In this document: piece by piece, positions 24,857-34,963 of the stretch | How positions within the stretch are numbered: position 1 is the stretch's first letter | Layout: every line of letters begins with the position of its first letter | NCBI GenBank assembly: GCA_902168185.1 | Contig: CABHOV010000046.1 | Location: forward strand, 868,001-932,000 | Direction of reading: 5' to 3' | DNA from: an uncultured Bacteroides sp. | GTDB lineage: Bacteria > Bacteroidota > Bacteroidia > Cytophagales > Cyclobacteriaceae | Length of the DNA stretch: 64,000 nt | Notes under the pieces: generated by a model | Databases searched by the model: none | Seen by the model: only the letters and a program-made list of their open reading frames with translations | Told to the model about the DNA's origin: nothing | Translations under genes and position numbers: made by a program

Positions 24857-27679
24857 TCATGCGGTAGCGGGTATATAAATAAAGAACGTAGCGCCTTTGC
24901 CCGGTTCGCTGATCGCCTTTATAAATCCGTGATGGTTCTCCACAATTTTTTTACAAATCGCCAGACCGATGCCTGTACCTTCATATTCATTTCTTCCATG
25001 AAGGCGTTGAAAAACCTGAAAAATGCGTTCACTAAATTGTGGATCGAAGCCGATACCATTATCGGTAATGGCAATCTGATAGTATGTACTTATGGTGTCA
25101 CCCACGAAATGCTGGATCGTTTCTGAAGATACCGTGGAGCAGGCTATATCTATGCGTGGCGGGATCTCAGGGTTTGAAAATTTCAGCGCGTTGGAGATAA
25201 TGTTTGTAAAGAGTTGTTCGAATTGATACGGAATGATTCGAATCGTTGGTAAGGACGAAAAATTAATAACTGCGCCCCTATGATCCATGGTTTCTGCAAG
25301 CTGCTCTAAAACATTTTGAAGTATAATATTGAGATCCGCTATTTCAAAATGTGATTCAGAAGTATTCGTGCGGGAAAAAGACAGTAAATCCTGGATAAGT
25401 TGCTGCATTCTTCCGGAAGCATTCTGCACGCGATTAAAGTAATCTTTGTCTTTTGCAGAAAAGTTACTCTCCTTACTCTCTGCGATACGCGAAACAAAAG
25501 TTTGAATTTTGCGTAGCGGCTCCTGCAAATCATGACTTGCCACATAGGCAAACTGCGCGAGCTCATAATTGGACCGGATCAGATTTTCGTTTGTAAGATG
25601 TAGTTCCCTGGTTCGCTGTTGCACTTGCTGTTCCAACTCATCAATGAATAATGTACGATCATTGATATCGGTGCTTGTACCAACCCACATTTGTATTATT
25701 CCATCTGCATCGACTTGTGGCGTTGCGCGACTCAGCTGCCACCTATATATGCCATCATGTCTTCGGAAACGATGCTCAAATATAAATGGCTTGCCCGTGG
25801 CCAATGCATCTTTCCATAACCGAACGTTCTCTTCACGATCATCCGGGTGAATCATTTGAAGCCATCCCTCATTCATTAATTGCTCGTTCGTTAGACCCGT
25901 GTAGTCAAACATAGATTGACTAACGTAATTTACATTTCCCTGCGCATCCGCAGTCCAGATCAGCTGCGGCATGGAATCCGCCAGCATCCTGAATTTACGC
26001 TCGCTCTCTTCGATGGCTTGTTTATATCGTTTCTCTTCCGTTATATCCATCATGGTACCGAGCATTCGAACGGGGGCATGATGTATATCAAAAATTACTT
26101 TTCCGTGTGTACGAATCCAATGCACCGATTTATCGGGACGTATAATGCGAGCCTCGTAGTAATATATACCCGTTACGAGTGCTTTCTCAAAAGCTTTTTT
26201 AACTACGGTATGTATATCGTCCGGGTGAACATGGCTTCGCATTTCCGGATGAGTAAGAACTTTATCTTCATCGTACCCGAAAATCCTGAGGAGTCTTTTT
26301 GAATAGATGATATCGAAGGTTACTAAATTAAGATCCCATGTAGCAAGCTGTGTCCCCTCCGTTGCAAGCGATAATCGTTCTACAGCATCTTTGATCTGCT
26401 GCCGCGATTCTACTTTTTCGGTAACATCACTAACCGTGACCATGATGCCCGATACAGTTCCATCCGTCTCAAATAAAGGGGCATACTCGAAGTCAAGATA
26501 GAATTTCCGCGTACCATCTTTCCCATCTATATATGCAACCGCTTCATTTTCCTTGTAGGCTCTTCCGCTGTTATATACTTCGCTGAGTTGAGCAGGAAAC
26601 TGCTGATCCTTCAACTCGGGAAATACATCCATTAATTTTTTCCCATATACTTCATGTGCCGTTCTACGCCACAGCTTTTTCAAGATGGACTCATTCGCCA
26701 TGTCTATAATCCAATCTTTACCTTTCAGTATCGCCATGGCAATTGGCGATTGAGCTGCCAGATTTCTAAACTGGTTCTCGCTTTGTTGCAAAGCATATCG
26801 TGCTTCAACTTGTGTGGTCACATCTGTAGCGACAACAATGATACCGCTTACTCTTCCGTCATGCTCGCGTAAGGCCTGGTATACAAAGGAAAAATATGAT
26901 TTCTCAATCTTTCCAAAACGTTTCAGGTTTACGGCAAACTCATTACCATAATAGGGTCGCCCGGTTTGCAACACTTCATTCAGCAAAGGCTCCACGGCTG
27001 TCTTTACTTCTGGCAACGCATCGAATAAAGGCTTCCCTACAAAATCATTTTCATGTCGATCAACAATTTGCAAATACGTTTCATTGGCAAGCTCTATAAT
27101 AAATTCCGGCCCTCTTAAAATTGTAATGCCTACTGGTGCTTGCATTACCGTACTTCGAAATTTACTTTCAGTCTCGCGCACTTCATCGCGTGCGCGTTGC
27201 GCATTTATTTTGTGAGCATATATCGACTCATCCTGTTTCTGAATGACTTCGTATAACTCCAAAAGTTCCTGATATCCTATCGTTATTTCCTTCGGAATCG
27301 CAGGTATGCCAGAAGCCTCTGCATCCTGTGCTTTAATTTCTTTTTCAACTGTTTCGAGAAGCTCACTAAATTTTTCAGTCAATCCTTCCAGTTGCGTAAG
27401 CGCTTCACGTATCTCTTCTGTTATACTGTTTTTATATAGTGCAATTAATTTCTTTGCGCATTCCTGAATTTTAGCATGAACTCTTTCAAGCTGCGAAACA
27501 GCAGCAGTCTGTGCGTAGCGTTTGGCTTTTTCTTGAATCCATTTTTCAATGGCAGCCAAGTGATGAGCTCCCAGGGAAGTATTATTTATAGTAGAACCAT
27601 TGATCACAGATTGCAGCCTGGTCTTAAACAAAATATGCTTTGTCTTAATCTGTTCGAATTCCAATGTTGCCATATCCAT
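24857..27679 (-). CDS. multi-PAS sensor histidine kinase
   Basis: A 940-residue soluble kinase. Residues 1-120 are helical with His15, His39/40, Trp47 and His68 in a pattern faintly like a CZB zinc-binding domain. Four PAS domains follow at about 172-297, 300-428, 430-557 and 560-682. A short coiled coil leads to the HisKA domain with His716 in S-H-D-L-Q-E-P-L-R, then HATPase_c with N box (I-S-N-A-L-K-F-S), G1 (D-N-G-I-G-F) and G2 (G-T-G-I-G-L-A). No membrane segment, so it senses an internal or diffusible cue. A single-domain response regulator precedes it by 63 bases on the same strand and is its probable partner. Confidence 0.92.
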   Translation of the reverse strand: MDMATLEFEQIKTKHILFKTRLQSVINGSTINNTSLGAHHLAAIEKWIQEKAKRYAQTAAVSQLERVHAKIQECAKKLIALYKNSITEEIREALTQLEGLTEKFSELLETVEKEIKAQDAEASGIPAIPKEITIGYQELLELYEVIQKQDESIYAHKINAQRARDEVRETESKFRSTVMQAPVGITILRGPEFIIELANETYLQIVDRHENDFVGKPLFDALPEVKTAVEPLLNEVLQTGRPYYGNEFAVNLKRFGKIEKSYFSFVYQALREHDGRVSGIIVVATDVTTQVEARYALQQSENQFRNLAAQSPIAMAILKGKDWIIDMANESILKKLWRRTAHEVYGKKLMDVFPELKDQQFPAQLSEVYNSGRAYKENEAVAYIDGKDGTRKFYLDFEYAPLFETDGTVSGIMVTVSDVTEKVESRQQIKDAVERLSLATEGTQLATWDLNLVTFDIIYSKRLLRIFGYDEDKVLTHPEMRSHVHPDDIHTVVKKAFEKALVTGIYYYEARIIRPDKSVHWIRTHGKVIFDIHHAPVRMLGTMMDITEEKRYKQAIEESERKFRMLADSMPQLIWTADAQGNVNYVSQSMFDYTGLTNEQLMNEGWLQMIHPDDREENVRLWKDALATGKPFIFEHRFRRHDGIYRWQLSRATPQVDADGIIQMWVGTSTDINDRTLFIDELEQQVQQRTRELHLTNENLIRSNYELAQFAYVASHDLQEPLRKIQTFVSRIAESKESNFSAKDKDYFNRVQNASGRMQQLIQDLLSFSRTNTSESHFEIADLNIILQNVLEQLAETMDHRGAVINFSSLPTIRIIPYQFEQLFTNIISNALKFSNPEIPPRIDIACSTVSSETIQHFVGDTISTYYQIAITDNGIGFDPQFSERIFQVFQRLHGRNEYEGTGIGLAICKKIVENHHGFIKAISEPGKGATFFIYIPATA

Positions 27680-27742
27680 ACCTGGGGTTGTGTTTATGCA
27701 AGAAAACTTCTCACACCTAAACCCTGTAAAGTGAAAATCGTT

Positions 27743-28192
27743 TTAAAATGCGAGAAGAAATTTCTCTTTTGGTGTTTGATTTGTATGCTCACCCCAGTTG
27801 ATGGACAGAATCTGTTGTATGGCCATTTTCAATTGTGCGAATGAACCCGGCTTGCGCACATAATAATTTGCTCCCGATTCATATACTTTATCCACAGAAT
27901 CGCTTTGTGCAGACGTTGAAAAAATGACGACCGGAATATTTTTCAGCTTATGCGTTCTCCGTATTTCCTCGAGGCATTCAAACCCGTTTTTACGGGGCAT
28001 ATTCAGATCCAGAAATATAACATCGGGAGGCGGAGGCACAGTCTCTTCCAACTTACCCATCAATTCCATTCCATCCTTGGCAGTAGTGAGTTGAGTACGG
28101 CTACAAATCTCACGAAGTGCATCCTGAAACAGCAAACAATCGTCATCATCATCGTCTGCCAGAAAAATGGATTTAGCTTGGGCTATAGTCAT
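27743..28192 (-). CDS. single-domain response regulator (Rcp1-like)
   Basis: A 149-residue receiver domain with no output domain. The acidic pocket D13-D14 region (A-D-D-D-D-D-D), phospho-acceptor Asp62 (F-L-D-L-N-M-P), a Ser/Thr (F-S-T-S) and Lys in V-R-K-P are all present. The C-terminal extension resembles Rcp1-type regulators that dimerise. Transcribed just ahead of the PAS histidine kinase. TAAATTTG on the minus strand at 28212-28205 is a good -7 box close to the start. Confidence 0.9.
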   Translation of the reverse strand: MTIAQAKSIFLADDDDDDCLLFQDALREICSRTQLTTAKDGMELMGKLEETVPPPPDVIFLDLNMPRKNGFECLEEIRRTHKLKNIPVVIFSTSAQSDSVDKVYESGANYYVRKPGSFAQLKMAIQQILSINWGEHTNQTPKEKFLLAF

Positions 28193-28253
28193 GTTTTAAA
28201 AATACAAATTTATAGATATCTCTAACCGATGTATATACCGATGTGAAATATCA

Positions 28254-29318
28254 TTACGCCGTTACTGCTCTTTTTATTTTCCGTGCCCTGCTTTTCATCA
28301 ATGAAATGATATCCTCTTCGGAAGCAAATATACCGTGAATGTTTACTACATGTTTGGCAAGCCTGGTATAGTCTTTCTTCATCAGATACCACCACACGTG
28401 CAGAAAATGAATGCCTTCAAATACCAATGCTTTGTTGTCGGCGTATGCCTGTAAATTTTTTTGCAGATGCTCGGGATGAAGTGTCCAATGCATACTTGGT
28501 TTTATATGATGACTGATGTGATAACCGTCATTCCAGCACTTATGGTTATAGGGTGTATTGATACAGGTGATACTATTTTTATAAAAATTTTCAGGGTCGG
28601 CTTCATCAATGAAAGAATGCTGCGCCCAGTTCCCTACCATCATGATAATTCTTGAAATCAGCAACGGTAGCAAAAATACCATTACTGTTGCCTGCCAGCT
28701 TACCAGGCAAAGCAAAGCACATGCTCCGAAAAAAGCGAGTTCACCACGAATTACTCTGTTGCGTAGGGCTAACTGACTACGTTCATTGAAGTACCATGCG
28801 AGCGATGGTATAACTGTAAAAAAGAATCGGCCGAAATATAGCAGGAAGTCACGGAGGCTATCGCGTTGATAATGCATGGTTGAACTTAAATCATTCTCCA
28901 GGTTATTTTCCCGGTGATGCATAGCCAGGTGGTGGCTTGCGTACGTCTCGGGAGTCTGCCCAAATAAAGGGCCGATGATCCATGGAAGGTATTTATTAAG
29001 CCATGCATACTGCTGATTAAAGAGTGGCCGGTGACTTGTGCAATGCAGCATCAGACCGAACGGTCCTTTGTATATAAAATTATTAAAGATGATATATAGT
29101 ATAGCAAACAGCCACCATACCCAGCCTGTTATAAATGGCATATATAGTAACACCGCTATCGGCAACATTGTAAATGATATTCGAAGCGTGAGATAAATAA
29201 AAGGAAGATCACGTTCGTCCTTTATCATTTTGAGCCAGAACCGATCGAATGCTGTATAGGTGTTGTCAGATAAAAAAACAGGGTCCGCTAATGTAAGAGT
29301 TCTTACTACTGGTTTCAT
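28254..29318 (-). CDS. membrane fatty acid desaturase family protein
   Basis: A di-iron membrane enzyme of the fatty acid desaturase superfamily, 354 residues from the chosen start. Histidine clusters H-C-T-S-H, H-H-L-A-M-H-H and H-I-S-H-H are in the right order among four to five hydrophobic helices. The frame is open to an ATG at 29390, adding 24 residues, but the ATG at 29318 begins a more typical short N-terminus. Substrate (acyl lipid, carotenoid or other) cannot be told from the sequence. It is 61 bases upstream of the response regulator gene. Confidence 0.8.
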   Translation of the reverse strand: MKPVVRTLTLADPVFLSDNTYTAFDRFWLKMIKDERDLPFIYLTLRISFTMLPIAVLLYMPFITGWVWWLFAILYIIFNNFIYKGPFGLMLHCTSHRPLFNQQYAWLNKYLPWIIGPLFGQTPETYASHHLAMHHRENNLENDLSSTMHYQRDSLRDFLLYFGRFFFTVIPSLAWYFNERSQLALRNRVIRGELAFFGACALLCLVSWQATVMVFLLPLLISRIIMMVGNWAQHSFIDEADPENFYKNSITCINTPYNHKCWNDGYHISHHIKPSMHWTLHPEHLQKNLQAYADNKALVFEGIHFLHVWWYLMKKDYTRLAKHVVNIHGIFASEEDIISLMKSRARKIKRAVTA

Positions 29319-29646
29319 GCGCGATGTTTTTGCTCTATAATTAAAGGTAATGGATACTTTCTGCGGTTTTACATTTTTACCCAAAAGCACCTCGGTTCCT
29401 GATCTGAAGTCTCCAAAGAGAGTAATATTTTACTCAACTTAATAATTTGACCTCTGATCGGGCGGGGAATTGGAAGATAAACGCCACACTCTATAATACC
29501 TGGCCAACACTTTAAGTTTATTTATATTATTTTTGATTCATAGCTAAAAAATGCCTTCAGTCGAATGGATGCTGGTTCAAGCCGTGGCATATATTTTTAC
29601 TTGAGTCAATATGCTATTTTGATAGTAATGTTAATTTAAGACCCCA

Positions 29647-30072
29647 TTGAAAACCTTGTTAAATAAGCCGATCATTATTATAGATGACGATGAAGATGAT
29701 CATTATTTTTTCCGAAAAATCTTCCAGAAGCTAAACACGCTGAACGAGCTTATTTTTTTCAATAATGCGCATGCAGCACTTGAGTATCTCAAGACTTCAG
29801 ATGAAAATCCTTTTCTTTTACTTTGCGATATAAATATGCCGTTGATGAACGGACTTGAATTGCGTAAGCAGATAAATGAAGATCAGGCGCTCAAACTGAA
29901 AAGCATTCCTTTCATTTTCTTTTCTACTGCGGCCAGCCGCGACCAGGTACAACAAGCATACGACTTGCATGTACAAGGCTTCTTTCTAAAAGGACAGAGT
30001 TTCGATGAGATTGAAGTTACGCTGAAAGCGATCCTGGAATATTGGCGGCTCTGTAAATATCCACACGTCTGA
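29647..30072 (+). CDS. single-domain response regulator
   Basis: A 141-residue receiver domain. Acidic residues D-D-D-E-D-D near 13-18, phospho-acceptor Asp61 (L-L-C-D-I-N-M-P), F-F-S-T and the switch Lys in F-L-K-G are present; the proline usually following this Lys is Gly. A TAA in frame at 29632 leaves TTG 29647 as the first start codon, giving the expected receiver N-terminus. No kinase adjoins it on this strand; it may serve the PAS kinase encoded about 2 kb away. Confidence 0.88.
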   Translation: MKTLLNKPIIIIDDDEDDHYFFRKIFQKLNTLNELIFFNNAHAALEYLKTSDENPFLLLCDINMPLMNGLELRKQINEDQALKLKSIPFIFFSTAASRDQVQQAYDLHVQGFFLKGQSFDEIEVTLKAILEYWRLCKYPHV

Positions 30073-30143
30073 AAATAACAAACCCCGGCAAATGCCAGGG
30101 TCTGTGTTCACAGGTTTAGGTGTAAGCTAACTAGGTATCGTTA

Positions 30144-32306
30144 CTAGCGTAAGAACAACAACTCTCTGTATTTTACTAAAGGCCAATCTTCATTGTCCAC
30201 CAGCAACTCGAGTTTGTCTACGGCATCACGGATTGATTCAAAGTATTTTTCTTTGATCTCATCGCAGTATGCTACTGAACGCTTATGTGTATCTGTAATT
30301 TTATTGATACGCTTACGATCTTCTACCATTGCGCGTACACCGTTCTTAATGGTGTCGATATGGCCAGAGATTTCGCGGATCGTTTGAACAACCGCTGCGT
30401 TATCAACACCAAGTCCTTTCAGACCATTTGCGTTTTCAATCAGCTTTGTTTGGTAAGCAATCGCAGTTGGAACGATGTGGTTCATAGCAAGATCTCCCAT
30501 AACACGTGCTTCAATCTGCACACGCTTGATATAGGCTTCTTGTCTGATCTCCACACGTGCTTCTGTTTCTTTGTGCGACATTACTTCGTGCTTCTCGAAT
30601 AAATCAAGAGACTCTTTAGTAAGGTATGCATCCAGTGCACGTGGTGTGTTTTTCACGTTACCAAGTTTACGCTTGGCAGCTTCTTCAACCCAACCATCAG
30701 AATATCCATCGCCTTCAAAGCGGATGTCTTTTGATTCTTTGATATAGTCACGCAGTACATTTACAATCGCCAGGCGCTTCTCTTCACCTTTTTCGATTTG
30801 CTTATTTACAGCAGCAAAGAATTTATCAAGCTGTTCTGCAACAATTGTATTCAAAGCAGTCATGGCAACAGCACAATTGTCGCTTCCACCTACTGCACGG
30901 AATTCAAATTTATTTCCTGTAAATGCGAATGGTGATGTACGGTTACGATCTGTAGCATCAAGTATGATCTCAGGGATCTGATCGATACCAAGCTTCATGT
31001 ACATGTTATCACCTTTCTCAATCTTTACATTTCCTTTCTTCTCGAGCTCATCGAGTACAGCGGTCATTTGTGAACCGATGAACACAGACATGATTGCAGG
31101 AGGTGCTTCGTTAGCACCCAAACGGAAATCGTTCGCTGCAGTAGCTATACTTGCACGCAACAAATCACCGTAAGAATGTACAGCCTTGATAGTTGTTACA
31201 AAGAATGTAAGGAACATGAGATTGTCACGCGCACTGCTGGTAGGAGCATACAGGTTTACACCTGTGTCAGTGATCAATGACCAGTTGTTATGCTTACCAC
31301 TTCCGTTCAAACCTGCGAAAGGTTTTTCGTGGAAGAGAACTCTCAGGTTATGACGATCAGCTACGCGTCCCATCACATCCATCATCAACTGATTGTGATC
31401 GTTGGCTACGTTTACTTCTTCAAATAAAGGTGCTACTTCAAACTGGCTTGGAGCCACTTCGTTGTGACGGGTACGTACCGGGATTCCTAACTTCCATGCT
31501 TCGATTTCAAAATCTTTCATGAAATCATAAACACGTGACGGAATTGATCCGAAGTAGTGATCTTCCATTTGCTGTCCACGTGCAGGAGCATGTCCGAATA
31601 CTGTACGGCCAGCCATCACCAGATCAGGGCGAGCATCGAAGAGAGCTTTGTCTACTACGAAGTACTCTTGTTCAGCACCCAATGATGCCACTACATGTTG
31701 AATATCTTTATCGAACAGTTGGCAGACTTTAGTCGCTGCAAGATCAACTGCTTTTAATGCTTTTAATAAAGGAGCTTTTGTATCCAGCGTTTCACCGGTA
31801 TAGGAAACAAATACAGTAGGAATACAAAGTGTGCGGCCGTATACAAACATTGGTGATGTAGGATCCCATGCTGTATAACCACGTGCTTCAAATGTACTGC
31901 GGATACCACCGCTTGGGAATGAAGATGCATCCGGTTCTTGTTGAACCAGTTCGCTTCCTTTAAATCTTTCAATGCCGGCAAGTGCATCAAAGAATGAATC
32001 ATGCTTCTCAGCAGTTCCACCTGTCATAGGTTGAAACCAGTGTGTGAAGTGAGTTGCGCCTTTGGCCATTGCCCAGGCTTTCGCTGCAGATGCCACAGCA
32101 TCGGCCGTTACTTCATCAATTTTTTCGTGGTTTTTAATCGCCTGGCTTACTTTCTTATAAAGTGCCGGGGCCAAGGTAGCGCGCATTTGCTCCGGACCAT
32201 ACACATTCTCTCCAAAAAATTTGGATACGTTCGTGCTGGGTAGATCTGCATGCACGCGAGTACGTTCGCTCAATTTTTTAAGAGCTTCAAATCGTAGTTG
32301 CGCCAT
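30144..32306 (-). CDS. glnN: glutamine synthetase type III
   Basis: ATP-dependent ligation of ammonia to glutamate. At 720 residues it is the large type III enzyme characteristic of Bacteroidota and some cyanobacteria, unrelated in regulation to adenylylated GSI. Characteristic blocks G-G-T-A-E-K-H-D-S-F, F-H-E-K-P-F-A-G-L-N-G-S-G-K-H-N-N-W-S and N-R-T-S-P-F-A-F-T-G-N-K-F-E-F-R are intact. The frame is open to an ATG at 32375, but a complete promoter lies inside that extension, so the ATG at 32306 is the start; it gives the family N-terminus (M-A-Q-L-R-F-E-A-L). Confidence 0.95.
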   Translation of the reverse strand: MAQLRFEALKKLSERTRVHADLPSTNVSKFFGENVYGPEQMRATLAPALYKKVSQAIKNHEKIDEVTADAVASAAKAWAMAKGATHFTHWFQPMTGGTAEKHDSFFDALAGIERFKGSELVQQEPDASSFPSGGIRSTFEARGYTAWDPTSPMFVYGRTLCIPTVFVSYTGETLDTKAPLLKALKAVDLAATKVCQLFDKDIQHVVASLGAEQEYFVVDKALFDARPDLVMAGRTVFGHAPARGQQMEDHYFGSIPSRVYDFMKDFEIEAWKLGIPVRTRHNEVAPSQFEVAPLFEEVNVANDHNQLMMDVMGRVADRHNLRVLFHEKPFAGLNGSGKHNNWSLITDTGVNLYAPTSSARDNLMFLTFFVTTIKAVHSYGDLLRASIATAANDFRLGANEAPPAIMSVFIGSQMTAVLDELEKKGNVKIEKGDNMYMKLGIDQIPEIILDATDRNRTSPFAFTGNKFEFRAVGGSDNCAVAMTALNTIVAEQLDKFFAAVNKQIEKGEEKRLAIVNVLRDYIKESKDIRFEGDGYSDGWVEEAAKRKLGNVKNTPRALDAYLTKESLDLFEKHEVMSHKETEARVEIRQEAYIKRVQIEARVMGDLAMNHIVPTAIAYQTKLIENANGLKGLGVDNAAVVQTIREISGHIDTIKNGVRAMVEDRKRINKITDTHKRSVAYCDEIKEKYFESIRDAVDKLELLVDNEDWPLVKYRELLFLR

Positions 32307-32336
32307 AGGTGGTCGAAATTTTTTGTTGTAGTTGTT

Positions 32337-32370
32337 CAAATCTATTGTATTTTTTGAGACAGGACTCAAA
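32337..32370 (-). promoter_or_regulatory. promoter of glnN
   Basis: Minus strand: TTTG (32370-32367), 22-base spacer, TAGATTTG (32344-32337). It fits the Bacteroidota consensus and decides the start codon of glnN, since the longer reading frame begins upstream of it. Confidence 0.65.
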
Positions 32371-32557
32371 ATCAACCCATAATTTTAACATTTTGTTAAG
32401 AACACGTTTGCAACTGGTTAATTTTTAAACTAACGCGGTAATTTTTTAAATTCTGATTTACCAAAGCGTTAATTCCAGTCTGTGTTTTTAACACACAATC
32501 CACTTTTTCTTAAACCAGGTTTCAACTAGCCGTTACCTCTGATTTTTATACATCACT

Positions 32558-32565
32558 TACGTTTG
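32558..32565 (+). promoter_or_regulatory. -7 element immediately before the PAP2 gene
   Basis: TACGTTTG matches TAnnTTTG. A start site about five bases on would leave almost no leader before the ATG at 32572. The in-frame TTG at 32563 is the end of this box and probably not a start. No good -33 is visible. Confidence 0.4.
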
Positions 32566-32571
32566 GGGCAG

Positions 32572-33276
32572 ATGATAAAGCCCGTAAAAACTTCATTCGT
32601 TGCCTCCGAACTTTCCATTACACGGCCCTATAGATTGGTTCTGATTTTCCTCTTTATAGCTTCACTATGCGTTGATAAAGGAATGGATGTTTTATGGATC
32701 AACGGACACTATACTGCTTGGCTCGATTCGTTTTTCAAAACGATCACTAACCTTGGTGATGGATTGATCTTTATACCGATTACACTTCTTGCACTGTTCA
32801 TTCGCTTTCGGTATGCGATTGCTGCGGTAGCGGCTTCTGTCGCACATGGTTTGCTGATCAGTTTATTCAAGCGCCTTTTGTTTCCGGGGCTTGAGCGACC
32901 ACGAAAGTTTTTGGGAGATGACCTCATCCATTTTGTATCCGGTATAGATGTCCACAATGCCAATTCATTTCCTTCGGGACATACCGCTACTGCATTTTGT
33001 GCAGCATTGTTCCTTGCCTTGCTATCGCGAAATAAGGTGATTGGAATTTTTGCTTTACTTCTTGCTACGCTGGTAGGATATTCCAGGATATACCTCGCAC
33101 AACACTTCCTGATTGATGTAGCCGCTGGTGCCGTGATTGGTTCGTTTACAACATATATAGCCTGGCAGATTGTAGAATTCAACACCTTACCTGCATGGAT
33201 GAATCGGAAGCTAAATATACCCTCAGCCTCCACCAACCATAAATCTCAACCACTACGCTTAAAGGTGAAACGATAA
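32572..33276 (+). CDS. PAP2 superfamily membrane phosphatase
   Basis: A 234-residue membrane protein of the phosphatidic acid phosphatase type 2 family. The three-part active site is present: K-R-L-L-F-P-G-L-E-R-P, then S-F-P-S-G-H-T-A, then S-R-I-Y-L-A-Q-H-F-L-I-D. Five to six hydrophobic helices. Members dephosphorylate lipid pyrophosphates or phosphatidyl-phosphates, e.g. undecaprenyl pyrophosphate or lipid A; which one is not determinable here. It is divergent from glnN. Confidence 0.9.
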   Translation: MIKPVKTSFVASELSITRPYRLVLIFLFIASLCVDKGMDVLWINGHYTAWLDSFFKTITNLGDGLIFIPITLLALFIRFRYAIAAVAASVAHGLLISLFKRLLFPGLERPRKFLGDDLIHFVSGIDVHNANSFPSGHTATAFCAALFLALLSRNKVIGIFALLLATLVGYSRIYLAQHFLIDVAAGAVIGSFTTYIAWQIVEFNTLPAWMNRKLNIPSASTNHKSQPLRLKVKR

Positions 33277-33394
33277 ATTAAAACCTATATACTTACTCTT
33301 CACTTAAGTATTTCTATTTCATACCAATTATTAATCTACAGCTTTTAATCATTTGCTTTCAGACTTACACTTTAGGTTTATGATTTGACTGATA

Positions 33395-34963
33395 TCACCG
33401 GTTCTTCAGCAACACGGTAACGGGTCGCTCAAAGAGGTCTTTGCCTTCATACACCACCTGAAAGTTTTCACCAGCTAGTTCAGCTATATATCGCTTTTGT
33501 GTTACAATATAAAATTTATCATGCGCATTAGCATAGTCGTGAAGTGCTGCCGGTGTCTCAATTTTGTTTACGGGCTTCTGAAAATAGAATATATAGGCAG
33601 GGTTGAAATCCTTATACCCTACAACAGGTATTTCAGTGTGTTGATTGAAATGAGCAACACTTTGCGTAACCGGATTACGCTCATCAATTTCAGGAAAAGC
33701 ACCATAAAAAAAGATCATCAGAAAAACTACAGCCGTGAGGGTATAGATATAGAGCGCTGTATCAAGATCCTTTTTCCAGAGATATACCAGGGCTGCACCG
33801 GCCCCTAAAGGAAGGAGTACAAAATAGACCGCCAGACTGGAAAGGTCTTTAAGATTATTCTCGGCCTGTAATGCAAACCACACTGCGAAAGGAATCGCTA
33901 ATGCTATTATAAAATATACCAGGGCATTGATTCGAAGCTTAAGACGCTTGACCTTCCCCTTCTTTTGCACCCAATAAAAAAAATAACCGAGCAGTATAGC
34001 AAAGAAAGGCACAGCCGGTTCCGGGTAACTTGGAAGTATAGTGCGGGAGAACGCAAAGAAGATAACAACGACCGCCATGGCTATAAAACAGAACTGAACA
34101 AATGCATCTTTTCGTTGCTCTTTCCAGATCATTCTAATCGCTTGTGGAAAAAAGAATGAGAACGGCATTAACGCTCCGATCACAATGACCACCGATGCAA
34201 GTGGGAATCCTCCGTGGCCTTCCATGGAAGAAGTAAAACGATTTACATTGTGCTTGAAGAAAAACTGTTCGAGCCATGCTCCTTGTGTCTCCACACCTAC
34301 CGCTATATACCAGGGCAGTACAATCACCAGGAAAAGCAATGTGCCTTGAAATAATTTTAGCTGCATCAATGTTTTCCATTTAAAGTTACGTTGTGCGAAC
34401 AGGAAAATCAGTACAAGCAAACCAGAGAATATAACTGCCACAGGGCCTTTCGCCAATGTGGCCAAGGCTATTGCAGCATAAAATATATAGTAGTAATTAT
34501 GCTTCTTCTCCACATAAGCATATATAAAGCTTAACCAACCCAGTGTCATAAAAAAGATCAGGTAAGGATCAGGGACCGCCAAATGAAACTGAACTGCCAA
34601 CTGCAATGACGATACCAGTATCATGCCGGCATAAAAGGCAGCATCTTCATGAATCATTCTTCTGCAAAAAAGAAATACCACCAATACCGTAAGGATGCCC
34701 ATTACAGATGAGAATATACGGGCGCCAAACGGTGTTACTCCCACTATACTAAATCCTGCCTTCATAAAATAATAGTGCAGCGGTGGTTTATCCGTACGCA
34801 GCGCTTCATTAAACGTGGGCACTATCCAATCACCACGTTGATACATTTCCATGGCACAGCCGGCATTTTTGGCTTCGTCAAGTATATAGATAGAAGTACC
34901 CCATATATTAGCAGTATATACTACCGCAGCCAGCGCAAGCAGCAGCACGAGATTTTTATTCAT
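33395..34963 (-). CDS. GT39/ArnT-like membrane glycosyltransferase
   Basis: A 522-residue integral membrane protein of the PMT/ArnT (GT-C) superfamily with about a dozen hydrophobic helices. The acidic motif I-L-D-E-A near residue 28-32 in the first periplasmic loop, followed by R-T-D-K-P-P-L-H-Y-Y, is the catalytic signature for use of a polyprenyl-phosphate sugar donor. The C-terminal 110 residues are periplasmic. It is divergent from a polyprenyl-phosphate GT2 gene that could make its donor, with a 199-base intergenic region between them. Confidence 0.87.
   Translation of the reverse strand: MNKNLVLLLALAAVVYTANIWGTSIYILDEAKNAGCAMEMYQRGDWIVPTFNEALRTDKPPLHYYFMKAGFSIVGVTPFGARIFSSVMGILTVLVVFLFCRRMIHEDAAFYAGMILVSSLQLAVQFHLAVPDPYLIFFMTLGWLSFIYAYVEKKHNYYYIFYAAIALATLAKGPVAVIFSGLLVLIFLFAQRNFKWKTLMQLKLFQGTLLFLVIVLPWYIAVGVETQGAWLEQFFFKHNVNRFTSSMEGHGGFPLASVVIVIGALMPFSFFFPQAIRMIWKEQRKDAFVQFCFIAMAVVVIFFAFSRTILPSYPEPAVPFFAILLGYFFYWVQKKGKVKRLKLRINALVYFIIALAIPFAVWFALQAENNLKDLSSLAVYFVLLPLGAGAALVYLWKKDLDTALYIYTLTAVVFLMIFFYGAFPEIDERNPVTQSVAHFNQHTEIPVVGYKDFNPAYIFYFQKPVNKIETPAALHDYANAHDKFYIVTQKRYIAELAGENFQVVYEGKDLFERPVTVLLKNR

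Noticed and set aside
32307-32375. N-terminal extension of glutamine synthetase (start at 32375)
   Set aside because: The extension contains the promoter -33 and -7 elements and does not resemble the family N-terminus.
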